A stretch of 33,093 nt of DNA from Desulfamplus magnetovallimortis (GCF_900170035.1 NZ_LT828540.1:758524-791616), one strand, 5' to 3'; shown: positions 7,159 through 15,946, counted from the first letter of the stretch. Program-made: numbers and translations. The notes: generated by a model from the sequence alone, not told the origin.

Positions 7159-8892
7159 CTATACCCTGACCATATCCCATCCAAATTTGAGAATAGCCTT
7201 TTGAACATCAAAAAACAATGAAATGCTGTATTTATAAAAATTCCATAACTCATGAATAATCATGCCCTGAAGCCTGAAATGGGCAACATCACTTGCAAGC
7301 CTTAAAACAGCAGCAAGAACTACATATTCATCCCTGTCAAAGTCTGGATCAATGTCAGCAAGCACTCCCTTGAGGGTTACCAGTGATTTTTCAAAAACAA
7401 GAAGATCAGGAGAAAAAACAACTCCAAGATACATGATCTGTTCAATCAGGGATTCCACAGAGGAGAGTACGCCGGTTATACATGTACCCCTTGATTCAAC
7501 ATTTTCGGAAACTATATCCATGACCTTTTTTCCAAGCTCTGAATCCGAAGTTATTGTCCCTCCGGACATAATATCTGCGGCATAGTATATCAAGGTTGAA
7601 TTGCCGGCTATCAATCCTGAAATCATTAAAACCACTGCCATACGCTCCAGGCGGCTTAGACGGCCTACCATTGCCCAGTCATAGAAGATTATCTCTGGTT
7701 TGTTGTCCCTGAACCGGTAAGCTATATTACCTGCATGTGGGTCACCGTGAAAGATGCTTTCACGCTCAAGGTCAATAATGGGTCTGAGAATACAAAGCTG
7801 GGTCACCTTTTTTGCAATGGAACGCCTCTGTTTTAAAGAGAGATGGGACACATCGGTGATTTTGGTGCCGTCAAGGCGTGTCATAACTGTGACATTCGGA
7901 GTTGAAAAAGGCATTTTTTGGGGTATATATACAGAAGGTTCAGCACTGTAATATTTAGATACAGCCTCAAGATTCTTTTGCTCAAGATGCAGATCCACCT
8001 CATTTTGGAGCAGCCAGCTCACCTGGTCAATGGTACCTTTAAACTGAAAATTTCCAAGCCCCCACTCATCTTTGTTTTCATCAAGATACTCTCCAAGGTG
8101 CCCCCACAAAGCAAGTTCGGCTGCCATGTTTTTCTTTATGAATGGCTTGACCATTTTACAAACAACAGGTTTTGGGCTCTTTAAAAAATCATTGTTTTTA
8201 CCAGGGATTTTTTTACTGTTCATTTGAGTTGGCAATTCAATGTACATTTTAGCCGGAATAACAGCACAGACACTTGCTTCTGCAAGAATATTCTCCTCCA
8301 GCTCAAGATATAGAGAGCGGCACTGATCTGATTGAGCCGGATGGCTATTTTTTCCATGTACAAGATCGTCAACAAGAACACCTGAAAGATCCTTGAATGT
8401 AACTGTTGCCATGTTGTCTTCAAGATCAACAAGTGATTTTTTAAAGTCTTCTTCAACTCCAGGGCTTCTACCTATGATCTGACTTAATTTATGGAGAGTT
8501 GGCATATCCTTTACTAATGTGCATATGCGCTTGCCAGAGTCTGCATCCATGGGAAGCGTGAGCTGATCAACAATTTTGTCAACAATCCGCTCTCTGGAAA
8601 GGTGAGTTATAAGATAAACAGCACCTTCCAGAACAACTTTACGGAACTTGGCATACTGGGGCGGGAGAAAACCATCCACGCCTGCTGAAACAAGCATGGT
8701 TCTGATTACAGAAGGCAGATTTCCTTTTGAGATATCGTCCGAGACTATTTCCATTGTACGCTGAAAAACAACCGATCTGGGCGGAGTTTTCCCATCAATC
8801 AGTGACAGAACTTCCAAATATTTTGAAAAAGACAAATTGGCATCTGTGTTTTCAGAGGTCTCATTCTTCTTCTCTTCTGTGGTATTTATCAT
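7159..8892 (-). CDS. ABC1/UbiB-family atypical kinase-like protein
   Basis: 577 residues. The C-terminal two thirds match the ABC1 (UbiB/AarF/COQ8) kinase-like family: a candidate ATP-binding Lys ~244 in VVCKMVKP, a Glu-containing helix (NEVDLHLEQKNLEAV) in place of the family ELDF-EAxN motif, the catalytic-loop equivalent HGDPHAGN (about 380-387) and the metal-binding DFG equivalent YDWAMVG (about 402-408). I do not see a KxGQ motif, the family signature before the kinase core, so this is a divergent member. Other ABC1 proteins act in quinone or isoprenoid-lipid metabolism; the substrate here is unknown. The first 150 residues are helical and unrecognised. ATG 8892 has AGGGA 8 nt upstream. 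The selenoprotein gene follows after 105 nt. Confidence 0.85.
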   Translation of the reverse strand: MINTTEEKKNETSENTDANLSFSKYLEVLSLIDGKTPPRSVVFQRTMEIVSDDISKGNLPSVIRTMLVSAGVDGFLPPQYAKFRKVVLEGAVYLITHLSRERIVDKIVDQLTLPMDADSGKRICTLVKDMPTLHKLSQIIGRSPGVEEDFKKSLVDLEDNMATVTFKDLSGVLVDDLVHGKNSHPAQSDQCRSLYLELEENILAEASVCAVIPAKMYIELPTQMNSKKIPGKNNDFLKSPKPVVCKMVKPFIKKNMAAELALWGHLGEYLDENKDEWGLGNFQFKGTIDQVSWLLQNEVDLHLEQKNLEAVSKYYSAEPSVYIPQKMPFSTPNVTVMTRLDGTKITDVSHLSLKQRRSIAKKVTQLCILRPIIDLERESIFHGDPHAGNIAYRFRDNKPEIIFYDWAMVGRLSRLERMAVVLMISGLIAGNSTLIYYAADIMSGGTITSDSELGKKVMDIVSENVESRGTCITGVLSSVESLIEQIMYLGVVFSPDLLVFEKSLVTLKGVLADIDPDFDRDEYVVLAAVLRLASDVAHFRLQGMIIHELWNFYKYSISLFFDVQKAILKFGWDMVRV

Positions 8893-8930
8893 TATTATAT
8901 CCCTGTTCTTTTATAATTTTGGCATCGTTA

Positions 8931-8942
8931 CAAGGTAAACAA
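8931..8942 (-). promoter_or_regulatory. TTGTTTACCTTG motif upstream of the ABC1-like kinase
   Basis: The minus strand reads TTGTTTACCTTG about 40 nt before ATG 8892, with an AT-rich TTATAA about 15 nt further on. The same 12-mer lies in the candidate promoter of the double-ACT gene (29917-29928). Either a shared -35-like region or a regulator site; weak evidence. Confidence 0.25.
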
Positions 8943-9016
8943 TACGCATAAAAGAACCGGATATAAATAGAGCACTCTTTTTTATACACTTCTTTTACAT
9001 TACACACTTCTACTAT

Positions 9017-9117
9017 AAGAGTCCTAACTTCTCAAATCCACCACCACATATTGTACTTTCAATTCTTTGAAAAATACTATCTGTGGTCTCCATTTAGAGA
9101 AGTTATGACTGACGAGT
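9017..9117 (+). repeat. Dispersed repeat family C (101 bp, inverted-repeat ends), copy 1
   Basis: Nearly identical to the reverse complement of 27313-27413 (about five differences). The ends form an imperfect inverted repeat: AGTCCTAACTTCTC at the left and GAGAAGTTATGACT near the right. Non-coding, in the gap upstream of the ABC1-like kinase. Confidence 0.8.
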
Positions 9118-9162
9118 ATAGTATTCCAGATAATTAAATTGATAATGGAAAAGTCTAACAAT

Positions 9163-9216
9163 CTCTTATCTGGATTAATTTTTTTGACCAAATAAAATAT
9201 TTTTCTGGAAAGCTAT
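9163..9216 (+). repeat. Dispersed repeat family D (about 54 bp), copy 1
   Basis: AT-rich segment including AAAATATTTTTCTGGAAAGC, matched in reverse complement by 32001-32056. In both places it abuts a family A repeat, but in opposite relative orientation. Confidence 0.6.
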
Positions 9217-9220
9217 ATAC

Positions 9221-9316
9221 TCAAAATCGACACCTATGATCTTGTAAGCCTTGTCAACACTGTCTGAATCAGGATTCCCAAGATTAACAGGATAAGGCAG
9301 GATTATCTATCCTGAG
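9221..9316 (+). repeat. Dispersed repeat family A, truncated copy 2
   Basis: Begins TCAAAATCGACACC and matches the first ~96 bp of the copy at 3071, then stops after ATCCTGAG. The right half and right terminal repeat are missing. It ends 17 bp from the cysS stop codon and could serve as its 3' hairpin. Confidence 0.8.
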
Positions 9317-9333
9317 TGTCTTCTGTTATGCTC

Positions 9334-10872
9334 TTAAACAAATTTCCAGGTTGTTCCTCCAGGCCCATCTTCCAGAACTATTTTCATTTCATCAAGTTGT
9401 GCTCTTATCTCATCTGCTCTGGCAAAATTCTTTGCCTTTCGTGCCTCTGTTCGCTCGGCAACAAGGCTGTCAACAAAAGCAGGATCAATGCCTTTCATGG
9501 CAATTCCTTCCTCTTTTTTGCTTCTGAAATATTCTGCCGGATCATGGGAAATAATACCAAGTATCTCACCCATTTTCTTAAGATCTGAACAGATAGTTTC
9601 TAATTTTTCTTTTTGGGAAGATGACAATGTTTCACTATTTTGCAATGATTCACTGTTGTCATCAAGGATTTTATTGCCCTTTCTCACACAATCAAAAACA
9701 GCAGCCATACCCCTTGCTGAGTTGAAATCATCATCCATTGCTTCCCTGAAGATAGCAAAGTCTTCTCCTCCTGAAACATTCCCAGAGCTTTTAGCTCCGG
9801 AATATAAAGTATTACCATCTTTGGTTCCGGAACTTTTATCTTCGGAAAAGTCAAAGCATGGTTCAAGGAGAAGCTCAACCCCTGCCTTCTGTGCCCTGTC
9901 AAGGAATCCATATATCTTGTCAAGGCTTGAAATAACTTCATCCATTGAATTTTCATTATAGTCAATGGGGCTTCTGTAGTGCTTTGACAGAAGAAAAAGA
10001 CGTATGACCTCTGGATGATATCTCTTAAGAACATCTTTTATCATTGTGAAGTTGCCAAGGGATTTTGACATCTTTTCGTTGTTTATATCCACAAAACCAT
10101 TATGAACCCAGTATTTAACAAACTGGCATCCGGAAAGAGCCTCTGACTGGGCAATTTCATTTTCATGGTGCGGAAATATAAGATCCTTTCCACCACCGTG
10201 TATATCAAAGCCCTCACCAAGATAACGGTTACTCATTGCGGAACATTCAATGTGCCATCCGGGTCTTCCGGGCCCCCAGGGGCTTTCCCATGCAGGCTCT
10301 CCCTCCTTTGCAGGTTTCCAGAGTGTAAAATCCATGGGGTTTTTCTTGTTTTCATCAACGGCAATTCTTGCACCGGCAATCATATCATCAGGATTTCTGC
10401 CGGAAAGTTTCCCATATCCTTCAAATGATGAGATTGAAAAAAAGACGTCACCACCTTCCACATGATAGGCTTTTTTATTTTCAATCAGCTTTGAGATAAA
10501 GTTTATGATATCCTGAATATGTTCAGTTGCTTTTGGCTCAATGGTTGGCCTTAAAACATTCAGGGAATCCATCTCGTTGTGGAACTCTTTGATATATTTT
10601 TCAGATATATAAATAGGATCATGGCCTGTTTCATTTGCCTTGTTAATGATCTTGTCATCCACATCTGTAAAGTTTCTCACATAACATACATCATATCCAG
10701 AGGCTCTAAACCATCTGAATATCACATCAAAAATAACAACAGATCTGGCATGACCGATGTGACTTGTATCATAGACAGTGGGGCCGCAGACATACATTCC
10801 CACCTTTCCTGGTTTCAGAGGTACAAACTCTTCTTTCTTTCCGGTCAGTGTGTTATAAATTTTCAAGCTCAT
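9334..10872 (-). CDS. cysS: Cysteinyl-tRNA synthetase
   Basis: 512-residue class I aminoacyl-tRNA synthetase that charges tRNA-Cys. Cys29 in YVCGPTVYD is the first zinc ligand, HIGH is at 38-41, the WHIECSAM and [15 protein letters not shown] blocks supply further zinc and active-site residues, and KMSKS is at about 266-270. The usual length is about 460 residues; part of the excess is a Ser/Gly/Asp-rich insertion (about 341-372) before the anticodon-binding region, flanked by normal sequence (FDFSEDK and [10 protein letters not shown]). ATG 10872 lies 6 nt after the ispF stop codon and its ribosome site overlaps that stop, so the two are translationally linked. Confidence 0.97.
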   Translation of the reverse strand: MSLKIYNTLTGKKEEFVPLKPGKVGMYVCGPTVYDTSHIGHARSVVIFDVIFRWFRASGYDVCYVRNFTDVDDKIINKANETGHDPIYISEKYIKEFHNEMDSLNVLRPTIEPKATEHIQDIINFISKLIENKKAYHVEGGDVFFSISSFEGYGKLSGRNPDDMIAGARIAVDENKKNPMDFTLWKPAKEGEPAWESPWGPGRPGWHIECSAMSNRYLGEGFDIHGGGKDLIFPHHENEIAQSEALSGCQFVKYWVHNGFVDINNEKMSKSLGNFTMIKDVLKRYHPEVIRLFLLSKHYRSPIDYNENSMDEVISSLDKIYGFLDRAQKAGVELLLEPCFDFSEDKSSGTKDGNTLYSGAKSSGNVSGGEDFAIFREAMDDDFNSARGMAAVFDCVRKGNKILDDNSESLQNSETLSSSQKEKLETICSDLKKMGEILGIISHDPAEYFRSKKEEGIAMKGIDPAFVDSLVAERTEARKAKNFARADEIRAQLDEMKIVLEDGPGGTTWKFV

Positions 10873-10878
10873 ATTTGT

Positions 10879-11379
10879 TCATCCTGATTTTTTTGAAATT
10901 TTCCTTATTAAAACAACGGCATGGGCAGCAATGCCCTCCCCTCTTCCCTCAAAGCCAAGTCCTTCTGTAGTGGTTGCTTTTACATTAACAGATTCAGGGG
11001 AGATTTCAATGGTTGACGCAATTTTATGAGACATTTCATCCTTGTAAGGCTCAAGCTTCGGGGCCTGTGCAAACACAGTTGTGTCAATATTTTCAATGGC
11101 GTAACCCGCCTCATTGAGTATATTGGCACATCGCTTCAAAAGTATTAGGCTTGAGATATCCTTGTACAATGGATCAGAGTCAGGGAAATGCCTGCCTATG
11201 TCCCCAAGACCTGCTGCGCCAAGAATTGCATCACACACAGAATGAACCAATACATCTGCATCGGAGTGCCCTCTAAGGACTTTATCAAAGGGAACAGTCA
11301 CACCGCCAAGAATCAATTTACGGCTAACGTCATGCACAAGAGCATGTACATCATATCCGGAACCTATTCTGAATGTCAT
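10879..11379 (-). CDS. ispF: 2-C-methyl-D-erythritol 2,4-cyclodiphosphate synthase
   Basis: Catalyses the MEcPP-forming step of the non-mevalonate isoprenoid pathway in the cytoplasm; the family works as a homotrimer. IGSGYDVHAL carries zinc ligands Asp10 and His12, and HSDADVLVH gives the third, His46; DIGRHFPDSDP and GLGFEGRGEGIAAHAV are also family blocks. The start is ATG 11379 (AAGGA about 10 nt upstream), giving 166 residues, near the usual ~160; the longer frame to 11418 adds 13 unlikely residues. First gene of a two-gene operon with cysS, a pairing known in other bacteria. Confidence 0.96.
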   Translation of the reverse strand: MTFRIGSGYDVHALVHDVSRKLILGGVTVPFDKVLRGHSDADVLVHSVCDAILGAAGLGDIGRHFPDSDPLYKDISSLILLKRCANILNEAGYAIENIDTTVFAQAPKLEPYKDEMSHKIASTIEISPESVNVKATTTEGLGFEGRGEGIAAHAVVLIRKISKKSG

Positions 11380-11464
11380 AATTTGTGATTTCCTTTTTTC
11401 CAGTTTAACATGCTGCATTCTCTTATTGTTTCTTTACGGCAAGCATGCGCGAATTATTATATAT

Positions 11465-11517
11465 AACGTACATAGCGGATGGCCGCCACAATCAAATAGA
11501 TGAAAGCTATTTTAAAT
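11465..11517 (+). repeat. Dispersed repeat family B, copy
   Basis: Reads ACGTACATAGCGGATGGCCG and then GAAAGCTATTTTAA; GCGG-ATGG-CCGC can form a short hairpin. It matches 11727-11778, 16901-16950 and 23501-23550. Confidence 0.65.
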
Positions 11518-11526
11518 GTCATTTTT

Positions 11527-11634
11527 TGGCATCCTTCATATCATACAGAAAGTACTTTACACTTTCCAGAACAGTATCCCCGAAAAACGGGCATTCTTTT
11601 CGGGAAAGTGTAAACTGGGAAATGAAAGATGCCC
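11527..11634 (+). repeat. Dispersed repeat family E (108 bp, inverted-repeat ends), copy 1
   Basis: The ends are TTGGCATCCTTCAT and ATGAAAGATGCCCA (imperfect inverted repeat). Inside, TTTACACTTTCC and GGGAAAGTGTAAA form a second inverted repeat, and CCCGAAAAACGGG a small central hairpin. A second copy lies at 32940-33046. Non-coding. Confidence 0.75.
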
Positions 11635-11726
11635 ATTTTTTTTGGAAATTTCTGGCTTAAACACTCTTATTATGGCATGATTTTTAACATGAGGAACTAT
11701 TGCTGTTTTCTTGTTGCTCTAAAACC

Positions 11727-11778
11727 AACATGGCGGATGACCACCACAATCGAAGTGTTGAAAGTCATTTTAAAACTT
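11727..11778 (+). repeat. Dispersed repeat family B, copy upstream of the P-loop gene
   Basis: Reads ATGGCGGATGACCACCACAA and then GAAAGTCATTTTAAA. It ends about 45 bp before ATG 11825, the same kind of placement as the copies before hflX and the OleC-like gene. Confidence 0.65.
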
Positions 11779-11824
11779 ACACAATAAAGTCAATGAAGTA
11801 ACTCAAAAATATAAAGAGATCATT

Positions 11825-12685
11825 ATGACCCCTTCCCCTCTTTCAGAAAATATAATAAGAATAGCCGACCGGCTTGGATTCAAGTCAAAAACGTCCACAC
11901 GTCTTCTGATTGCAGCAGCCATAGAAACCGGACACTCGATTTTAAAAAGACCCGGAATTAAAGCCACCCTGGAATCAAAATATATGCAACTTGTAAATCA
12001 GGAACCTGAAAACCAGGCTTATCCTGAAGTTGTCAACAACCATATCAACTCCATTGTATCATTTTTCAGAAGATATTCACTCTTTCCGGAAAGGCTTGGA
12101 ATTGATGGCGTTCCTGGAAGCGGAAAAAGCACCCTTGCACGCCTTTTAGCTGAAAAATACAATATGTCCTGGCGCTCCCTTGATCACACGAATATGGAAA
12201 AAGCGGTTGATCTCAGTGAAAAAGACACAATTTATGAACATCACAGACTTTTCAGGACACAAAATATCGACAATTTTGATGCCATCATATATATAGATGA
12301 ACCTGTCTCTCTGTCCATGCAAAAAGTGCTTCACAGAAAAAGGGGAGGATATCTTCTGGAGCTTATGAACTATGAACTACTTAAAAATGTTGGTAAAAAG
12401 GCATTTGAAGTCGGCGATGGTGATATTTTTAATGTCCCGGAAAGCTTTCTCAAGATAAAACTGAGACCTGCCAAAGGCTTCAAAGTTATGGAAAACCTTT
12501 GCAGGGAACTTGAAATGACTCCTGAAAAAGCGTCCCGTTTCTCAAAAGAGCAGCTTCTTTTTATCTCACTTGGCCACAGACCCAGAAAGGGATTTACAGC
12601 CTACGCAAATCCGTTGACCTTTACAGGTGATATTTTTGATGGCCTTTTAAAGGGTTTGCATGCTGCATCTTTTAGAAGATCATAA
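11825..12685 (+). CDS. P-loop NTPase of unknown function
   Basis: 286 residues, not assigned to a named family. The clear feature is a Walker A motif, GVPGSGKST (95-103), preceded by LGID, with a possible Walker B strand AIIYIDEP (hydrophobic run then D-E) near residue 157, like small kinases and nucleotide-loop enzymes. The first ~75 residues look helical; no signal peptide or membrane segment. It could be a nucleoside/sugar kinase-like or ATP-sensing protein. The PAP2 phosphatase gene starts 5 nt after the stop, so the two are one transcript, and the heptose kinase lies further downstream beyond a repeat. AAGAGAT before the ATG is a modest ribosome site. Confidence 0.8.
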   Translation: MTPSPLSENIIRIADRLGFKSKTSTRLLIAAAIETGHSILKRPGIKATLESKYMQLVNQEPENQAYPEVVNNHINSIVSFFRRYSLFPERLGIDGVPGSGKSTLARLLAEKYNMSWRSLDHTNMEKAVDLSEKDTIYEHHRLFRTQNIDNFDAIIYIDEPVSLSMQKVLHRKRGGYLLELMNYELLKNVGKKAFEVGDGDIFNVPESFLKIKLRPAKGFKVMENLCRELEMTPEKASRFSKEQLLFISLGHRPRKGFTAYANPLTFTGDIFDGLLKGLHAASFRRS

Positions 12686-12690
12686 GCTGC

Positions 12691-13260
12691 ATGCCATTAG
12701 GAAATTTTAAGCAGATGCTTCAAAAGATGATTGAAAAAATGGTTGAAAAGAGTGTTTTGTTGAACAGAATCATGCTGATTGATGAATCTGTCTCTGTTTT
12801 TATGGAAAAAAATGAAAACCCGTGGTGCAGCAAAATATTGGGTTCTCTTACCCACATTGGAGACGGGCCTGTATGGATACTCTTTTACTTTTGTGCGCTT
12901 TTCTATCACAACCATCCATTTATAATCGTTGTTTACCAGTTGATTGCAGGGGAGATTCTGGGTCTTTTGATCATAATAGTGATACGCTATGTGGTAAAAA
13001 GGGCGCGGCCGCAACCCAGAAAGTCATCAATCATACACTGGAACAACTATTCTTTCCCCTCCCAGCATGCATACCGTGTTGCACTTGCTGCAACCATTGC
13101 AGGCCTCTGGTGCGCTGAACTTACGCCTGCCCTTTTTTTTGTGGCAGCCATTGTCTCTTTCAGTAGAATTTACCTTTTAAAGCACTATCTGTCAGATGTA
13201 ATAGCAGGTGCATCAGGGGGATTAGTATGCGCCTTAATATTGTACAACTTACTTTTATAA
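12691..13260 (+). CDS. PAP2-family membrane phosphatase
   Basis: 189-residue integral membrane protein of the type 2 phosphatidic acid phosphatase family, which removes phosphate from lipid phosphates or undecaprenyl diphosphate. All three motifs are present: KRARP (103-107) for the KxxxxxxRP motif in shortened form, PSQH (123-126) and SRIYLLKHYLSD with catalytic His165 and Asp169. Helices include the stretches around WILFYFCALFYH, LIAGEILGLLIIIVI, VALAATIAGLW and the C-terminal VCALILYNLLL. The first ~25 residues (Lys/Met-rich) may not be translated, since ATG 12691 has no clear ribosome site; ATG 12718 is an alternative. Close linkage to the P-loop gene and the heptose kinase suggests an envelope-lipid substrate (inference). 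Confidence 0.85.
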   Translation: MPLGNFKQMLQKMIEKMVEKSVLLNRIMLIDESVSVFMEKNENPWCSKILGSLTHIGDGPVWILFYFCALFYHNHPFIIVVYQLIAGEILGLLIIIVIRYVVKRARPQPRKSSIIHWNNYSFPSQHAYRVALAATIAGLWCAELTPALFFVAAIVSFSRIYLLKHYLSDVIAGASGGLVCALILYNLLL

Positions 13261-13432
13261 TCAAAATCGACATCTAATTGCTTTTTTGCAGTTTCGGAAT
13301 TTGTCTGAATCAGGATAGCCAGGATAAAAAGGATGTTTAGGATAGATAATCCTGCCTTATCTTTGTTAATCTTGGGTATCCTGATTCAGACAGTGTTGAC
13401 AAGGCTTACAAGATCATAGGTGTCAACTTTGA
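13261..13432 (-). repeat. Dispersed repeat family A, full copy 3 (reverse orientation)
   Basis: Begins TCAAAATCGACA immediately after the TAA of the PAP2 gene and ends TGTCAACTTTGA, 30 bp before the proposed heptose kinase start. The internal TTTGTCTGAATCAGGAT and ATCCTGATTCAGACA form the nested inverted repeat. The body is inverted relative to the copy at 3071. It fills the whole gap between two co-directional genes. Confidence 0.85.
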
Positions 13433-13462
13433 GTAAACATGATAAAGCACAGGAGAGACAGC

Positions 13463-14473
13463 TTGGCAAAAAATAGACCCATTCCGCAACTGAATGATTT
13501 TCAGAATGCAAATATTCTGGTGATAGGAGATATAATGCTGGACTGCTACCTTTGGGGAAAGGTTGAGAGAATTTCACCGGAAGCTCCGGTACCCATTGTA
13601 CATGCCCAGAAAAAGACATACATGCTCGGAGGTGCCGGCAATGTGGCACTTAACCTATCATCACTTGGGTGCAACTGCAATATCATAGCACTGTGCGGCA
13701 TGGACAGTGCTGGAAGCAGAGTTGAAAAGATGCTTGAAGAAAACAGAATATCTTGCCATCTGCTTAATGATGAGAACCGCATGACCATAACAAAAACAAG
13801 GATCATGGCAATCAAGCAGCAGCTTCTCAGAATTGATGAAGAGAAAAAGCATGTGCTGTCAGAGAATGAAAAAGAGTCTCTTCTGACCAGAATAAAAAAG
13901 ACACTCCCTCAATATCATAGCGTCATTCTGTCAGACTACGGTAAGGGATTATTGCAGACACAAGGTTTTACAGAATCTGTCATCTCCCTTTGCAGGAGTC
14001 AAAAAATCCCTGTTCTTGTGGATCCAAAAGGGAGGGACTGGGAAAGATACAACAACGCAACCTGCGTAACACCAAACAGTGCTGAACTCAATCTTGTGGC
14101 CGGTGAAATGGAATCTGGTGATAATTCGGAAAATCCACTTGAAGAGGAAAAGCTCCTTGTGGAGATATCACGCAAAATCAGAGAAAGGTATGGGCTTGAA
14201 TGGCTCCTTGTAACCCGTGGACCAAAAGGGATGTGTCTTACAGGAAAAGATGAAAAACCTTTTATTGTGGCCACCCAGGCACGACAGGTCTATGATGTAT
14301 CCGGTGCAGGGGATACAGTTATATCAGTGCTTGCTGCCGGCCTCTCCATTGGTCTCTCATTTGAAGATGCTGCACTTCTTGCCAATAAAGCAGCCGGCAT
14401 TGTTGTGGGCAAGGTTGGAACTCAGCCTGTAACCAAAGATGAGCTGGAACTCGCCATAAATACTAACAACTAA
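13463..14473 (+). CDS. rfaE1: D-glycero-beta-D-manno-heptose-7-phosphate kinase (stand-alone RfaE1/HldE kinase domain)
   Basis: 336-residue PfkB/ribokinase-family enzyme phosphorylating heptose 7-phosphate at C1 for ADP-heptose and LPS core synthesis. ILVIGDIMLDCYLWGKVERI, SPEAPVPIV, GGAGNVALNL, SDYGKGLL, VDPKGRDWERY, TPNSAELN, VTRGPKGM and the anion-hole/catalytic DVSGAGDTV (Asp ~284) match the HldE kinase module; the nucleotidyltransferase half is absent and must be encoded elsewhere. The start is placed at TTG 13463 because AGGAG lies exactly 7 nt upstream; an ATG at 13439 gives eight extra residues but lacks a ribosome site and lies 6 nt beyond a family A repeat. Confidence 0.92.
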   Translation: MAKNRPIPQLNDFQNANILVIGDIMLDCYLWGKVERISPEAPVPIVHAQKKTYMLGGAGNVALNLSSLGCNCNIIALCGMDSAGSRVEKMLEENRISCHLLNDENRMTITKTRIMAIKQQLLRIDEEKKHVLSENEKESLLTRIKKTLPQYHSVILSDYGKGLLQTQGFTESVISLCRSQKIPVLVDPKGRDWERYNNATCVTPNSAELNLVAGEMESGDNSENPLEEEKLLVEISRKIRERYGLEWLLVTRGPKGMCLTGKDEKPFIVATQARQVYDVSGAGDTVISVLAAGLSIGLSFEDAALLANKAAGIVVGKVGTQPVTKDELELAINTNN

Positions 14474-14542
14474 AAAAAGGGATAAAAATAGCAACATCTT
14501 CAACTTGGGCTCAGTAAATGCACTCAGACTTTTATTGCCAGG

Positions 14543-15691
14543 TTATTTTGTGTAGATAATAAGCCTGTCCCCGGGGTGAATCACACTGTTTTTTTTCAGA
14601 TTGTTCCATCCGAGAAGAGTGGAAAGCGGAACCCCGTATCTTTGGGCAATCATGGAAAGCCCCTCCCCTTTTCTTACAACATGATATTTTTTTGAAGTAG
14701 AGCTGCCGCTGTTGCCGGAAGAGCTGTTTTTTTGTTTCCAGCTTGAATAGCTGTTTGAAAATGCCCTTTCAAATCCCCTTTCTCTACCATGGGGTACGAA
14801 GATTTCATATTTTCCGGAAGTGAGGTGATACCCCCTGATATCAGGATTTAGATCCTTGATCTCCTTAAATGTAGTCTCTGCTGCACTGGCAATCAGAGTA
14901 AGGGGAATCCTTGAGGGTAAATTAAGGTTAACCTTTGAAAACTGCATTACAGGATATAGATCTTCACTGGTATAATTAAAGCCGTATTTTCCAGGATTTT
15001 CCATGATCTCTCTTGCGGCAATAACCTTGAAAACGTAGCGCTGGGTTTCAAGGTACAGATAGAGCTGGTAGTAATCATTGATTTCCTGAAACGAAATTTC
15101 ATTGGAGAGGCCACTCTCCCCCATGTTATAGGCTGCCATTGCAAGTGCCCATGAATTAAACTGTCCATAAAGTTTTTTTAAATAGGCGCATGCAGCTCTT
15201 GTTGATTTAAAAAGATTTCTTCGTTCATCAATTGATGAATCCACTCTCAGACCAAACCTTCTTGCAGTATCAGGAATAAACTGCCAGAATCCCACAGCAC
15301 CCTTTGATGAACCCGCATTTGCCCTCAAACCGCTCTCTATTACTGCAACGTACTTTAATTCATCAGGAAGCCCCTCTTCTTTCAGAATACGCTCCATGTG
15401 GGGAAAATACTGGGATGCCCGCTTTATCCAGAGAATAACCTGTGCACGATCCCACAGAGCCAGAAGCATCTCTTTTTCAAGGCGTTCCCTGACATCGTGT
15501 ATGTGGACAGGTATTTTTTCTCCGCACAGATTAAGGGAACCACTATATCTTGTGCTTTTGAATAGAGATGGCAGTGGCTCCATACGTTCAATTGAAAACT
15601 CCTGATCAGCCGCTGACACATATATGGCGGGGATCAAGAGCGAAATTGCAAGTATTGCAATGGGCAGCAACGTCCTGAAGAAAATTTTCAT
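14543..15691 (-). CDS. mltD: MltD-like membrane-bound lytic murein transglycosylase with LysM domain
   Basis: 382 residues. Signal peptide MKIFFRTLLPIAILAISLLI ending near VSA; an SLT domain with catalytic Glu ~119 in AVIESGLR, followed by GAVGFWQF, TARRFGLRVD and MAAYNMGESG; and one C-terminal LysM (YHVVRKGEGLSMIAQRYGVP, IHPGDRLIIY) binding peptidoglycan. It cleaves murein with 1,6-anhydro product in the periplasm. MltD of E. coli carries two LysM repeats; here one is seen, with a Ser/Gly linker before it. The start is ATG 15691 with AGGAG about 7 nt upstream; the frame extends to 15745 but that would hide the signal peptide. Convergent with the heptose kinase gene. Confidence 0.93.
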   Translation of the reverse strand: MKIFFRTLLPIAILAISLLIPAIYVSAADQEFSIERMEPLPSLFKSTRYSGSLNLCGEKIPVHIHDVRERLEKEMLLALWDRAQVILWIKRASQYFPHMERILKEEGLPDELKYVAVIESGLRANAGSSKGAVGFWQFIPDTARRFGLRVDSSIDERRNLFKSTRAACAYLKKLYGQFNSWALAMAAYNMGESGLSNEISFQEINDYYQLYLYLETQRYVFKVIAAREIMENPGKYGFNYTSEDLYPVMQFSKVNLNLPSRIPLTLIASAAETTFKEIKDLNPDIRGYHLTSGKYEIFVPHGRERGFERAFSNSYSSWKQKNSSSGNSGSSTSKKYHVVRKGEGLSMIAQRYGVPLSTLLGWNNLKKNSVIHPGDRLIIYTK

Positions 15692-15867
15692 TACTACGCT
15701 CCTTATTTTTAAATTACCGTGAAAATACCCCCTGATTATTTTCATGGCCCGGGGTTACCTCTGAATTCGACCATGAAGTTTTAGTTAAACACAAATATAA
15801 ACAATTGTACACCAAAATCCATAAAACATACCTATAGTTGCCCTTTCAAGGCATGAAAATCATCTTT

Positions 15868-15912
15868 CATGAAATTGTTTTTTTCTTCTTTCATGAGATT
15901 GTTTTTTTTGAC
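15868..15912 (+). repeat. Two near-identical 20-bp direct repeats
   Basis: TTTCATGAAATTGTTTTTTT and TTTCATGAGATTGTTTTTTT lie 4 bp apart in the leader of the following gene. Read as coding they would give an implausible Phe/Leu-rich N-terminus, so they are more likely leader DNA. Confidence 0.5.
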
Positions 15913-15946
15913 TTTTTACCCTGTCTCGGTTAAATATGATTCCGTT

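Larger units (their letters stand above)
8893..9333. other. Repeat-filled gap between the ABC1-like kinase and cysS
   Basis: This 441-bp gap holds, in order, the probable promoter side of the kinase gene, a family C element, a family D segment and half of a family A element. No coding sequence is recognised. Confidence 0.7.
11380..11824. other. Divergent promoter gap between ispF and the P-loop gene
   Basis: About 445 bp with two family B copies and one family E copy; promoters for both directions must lie here. No gene recognised. Confidence 0.6.

Noticed and set aside
15692-15745. N-terminal extension of the MltD-like protein to ATG 15745
   Set aside because: ATG 15691 has AGGAG at ideal spacing and gives a proper signal peptide at the N-terminus.
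15869-15946. N-terminal extension of the coiled-coil protein
   Set aside because: Encoded by a 20-bp direct repeat, Phe-rich and without a ribosome site; judged leader DNA, although not excluded.
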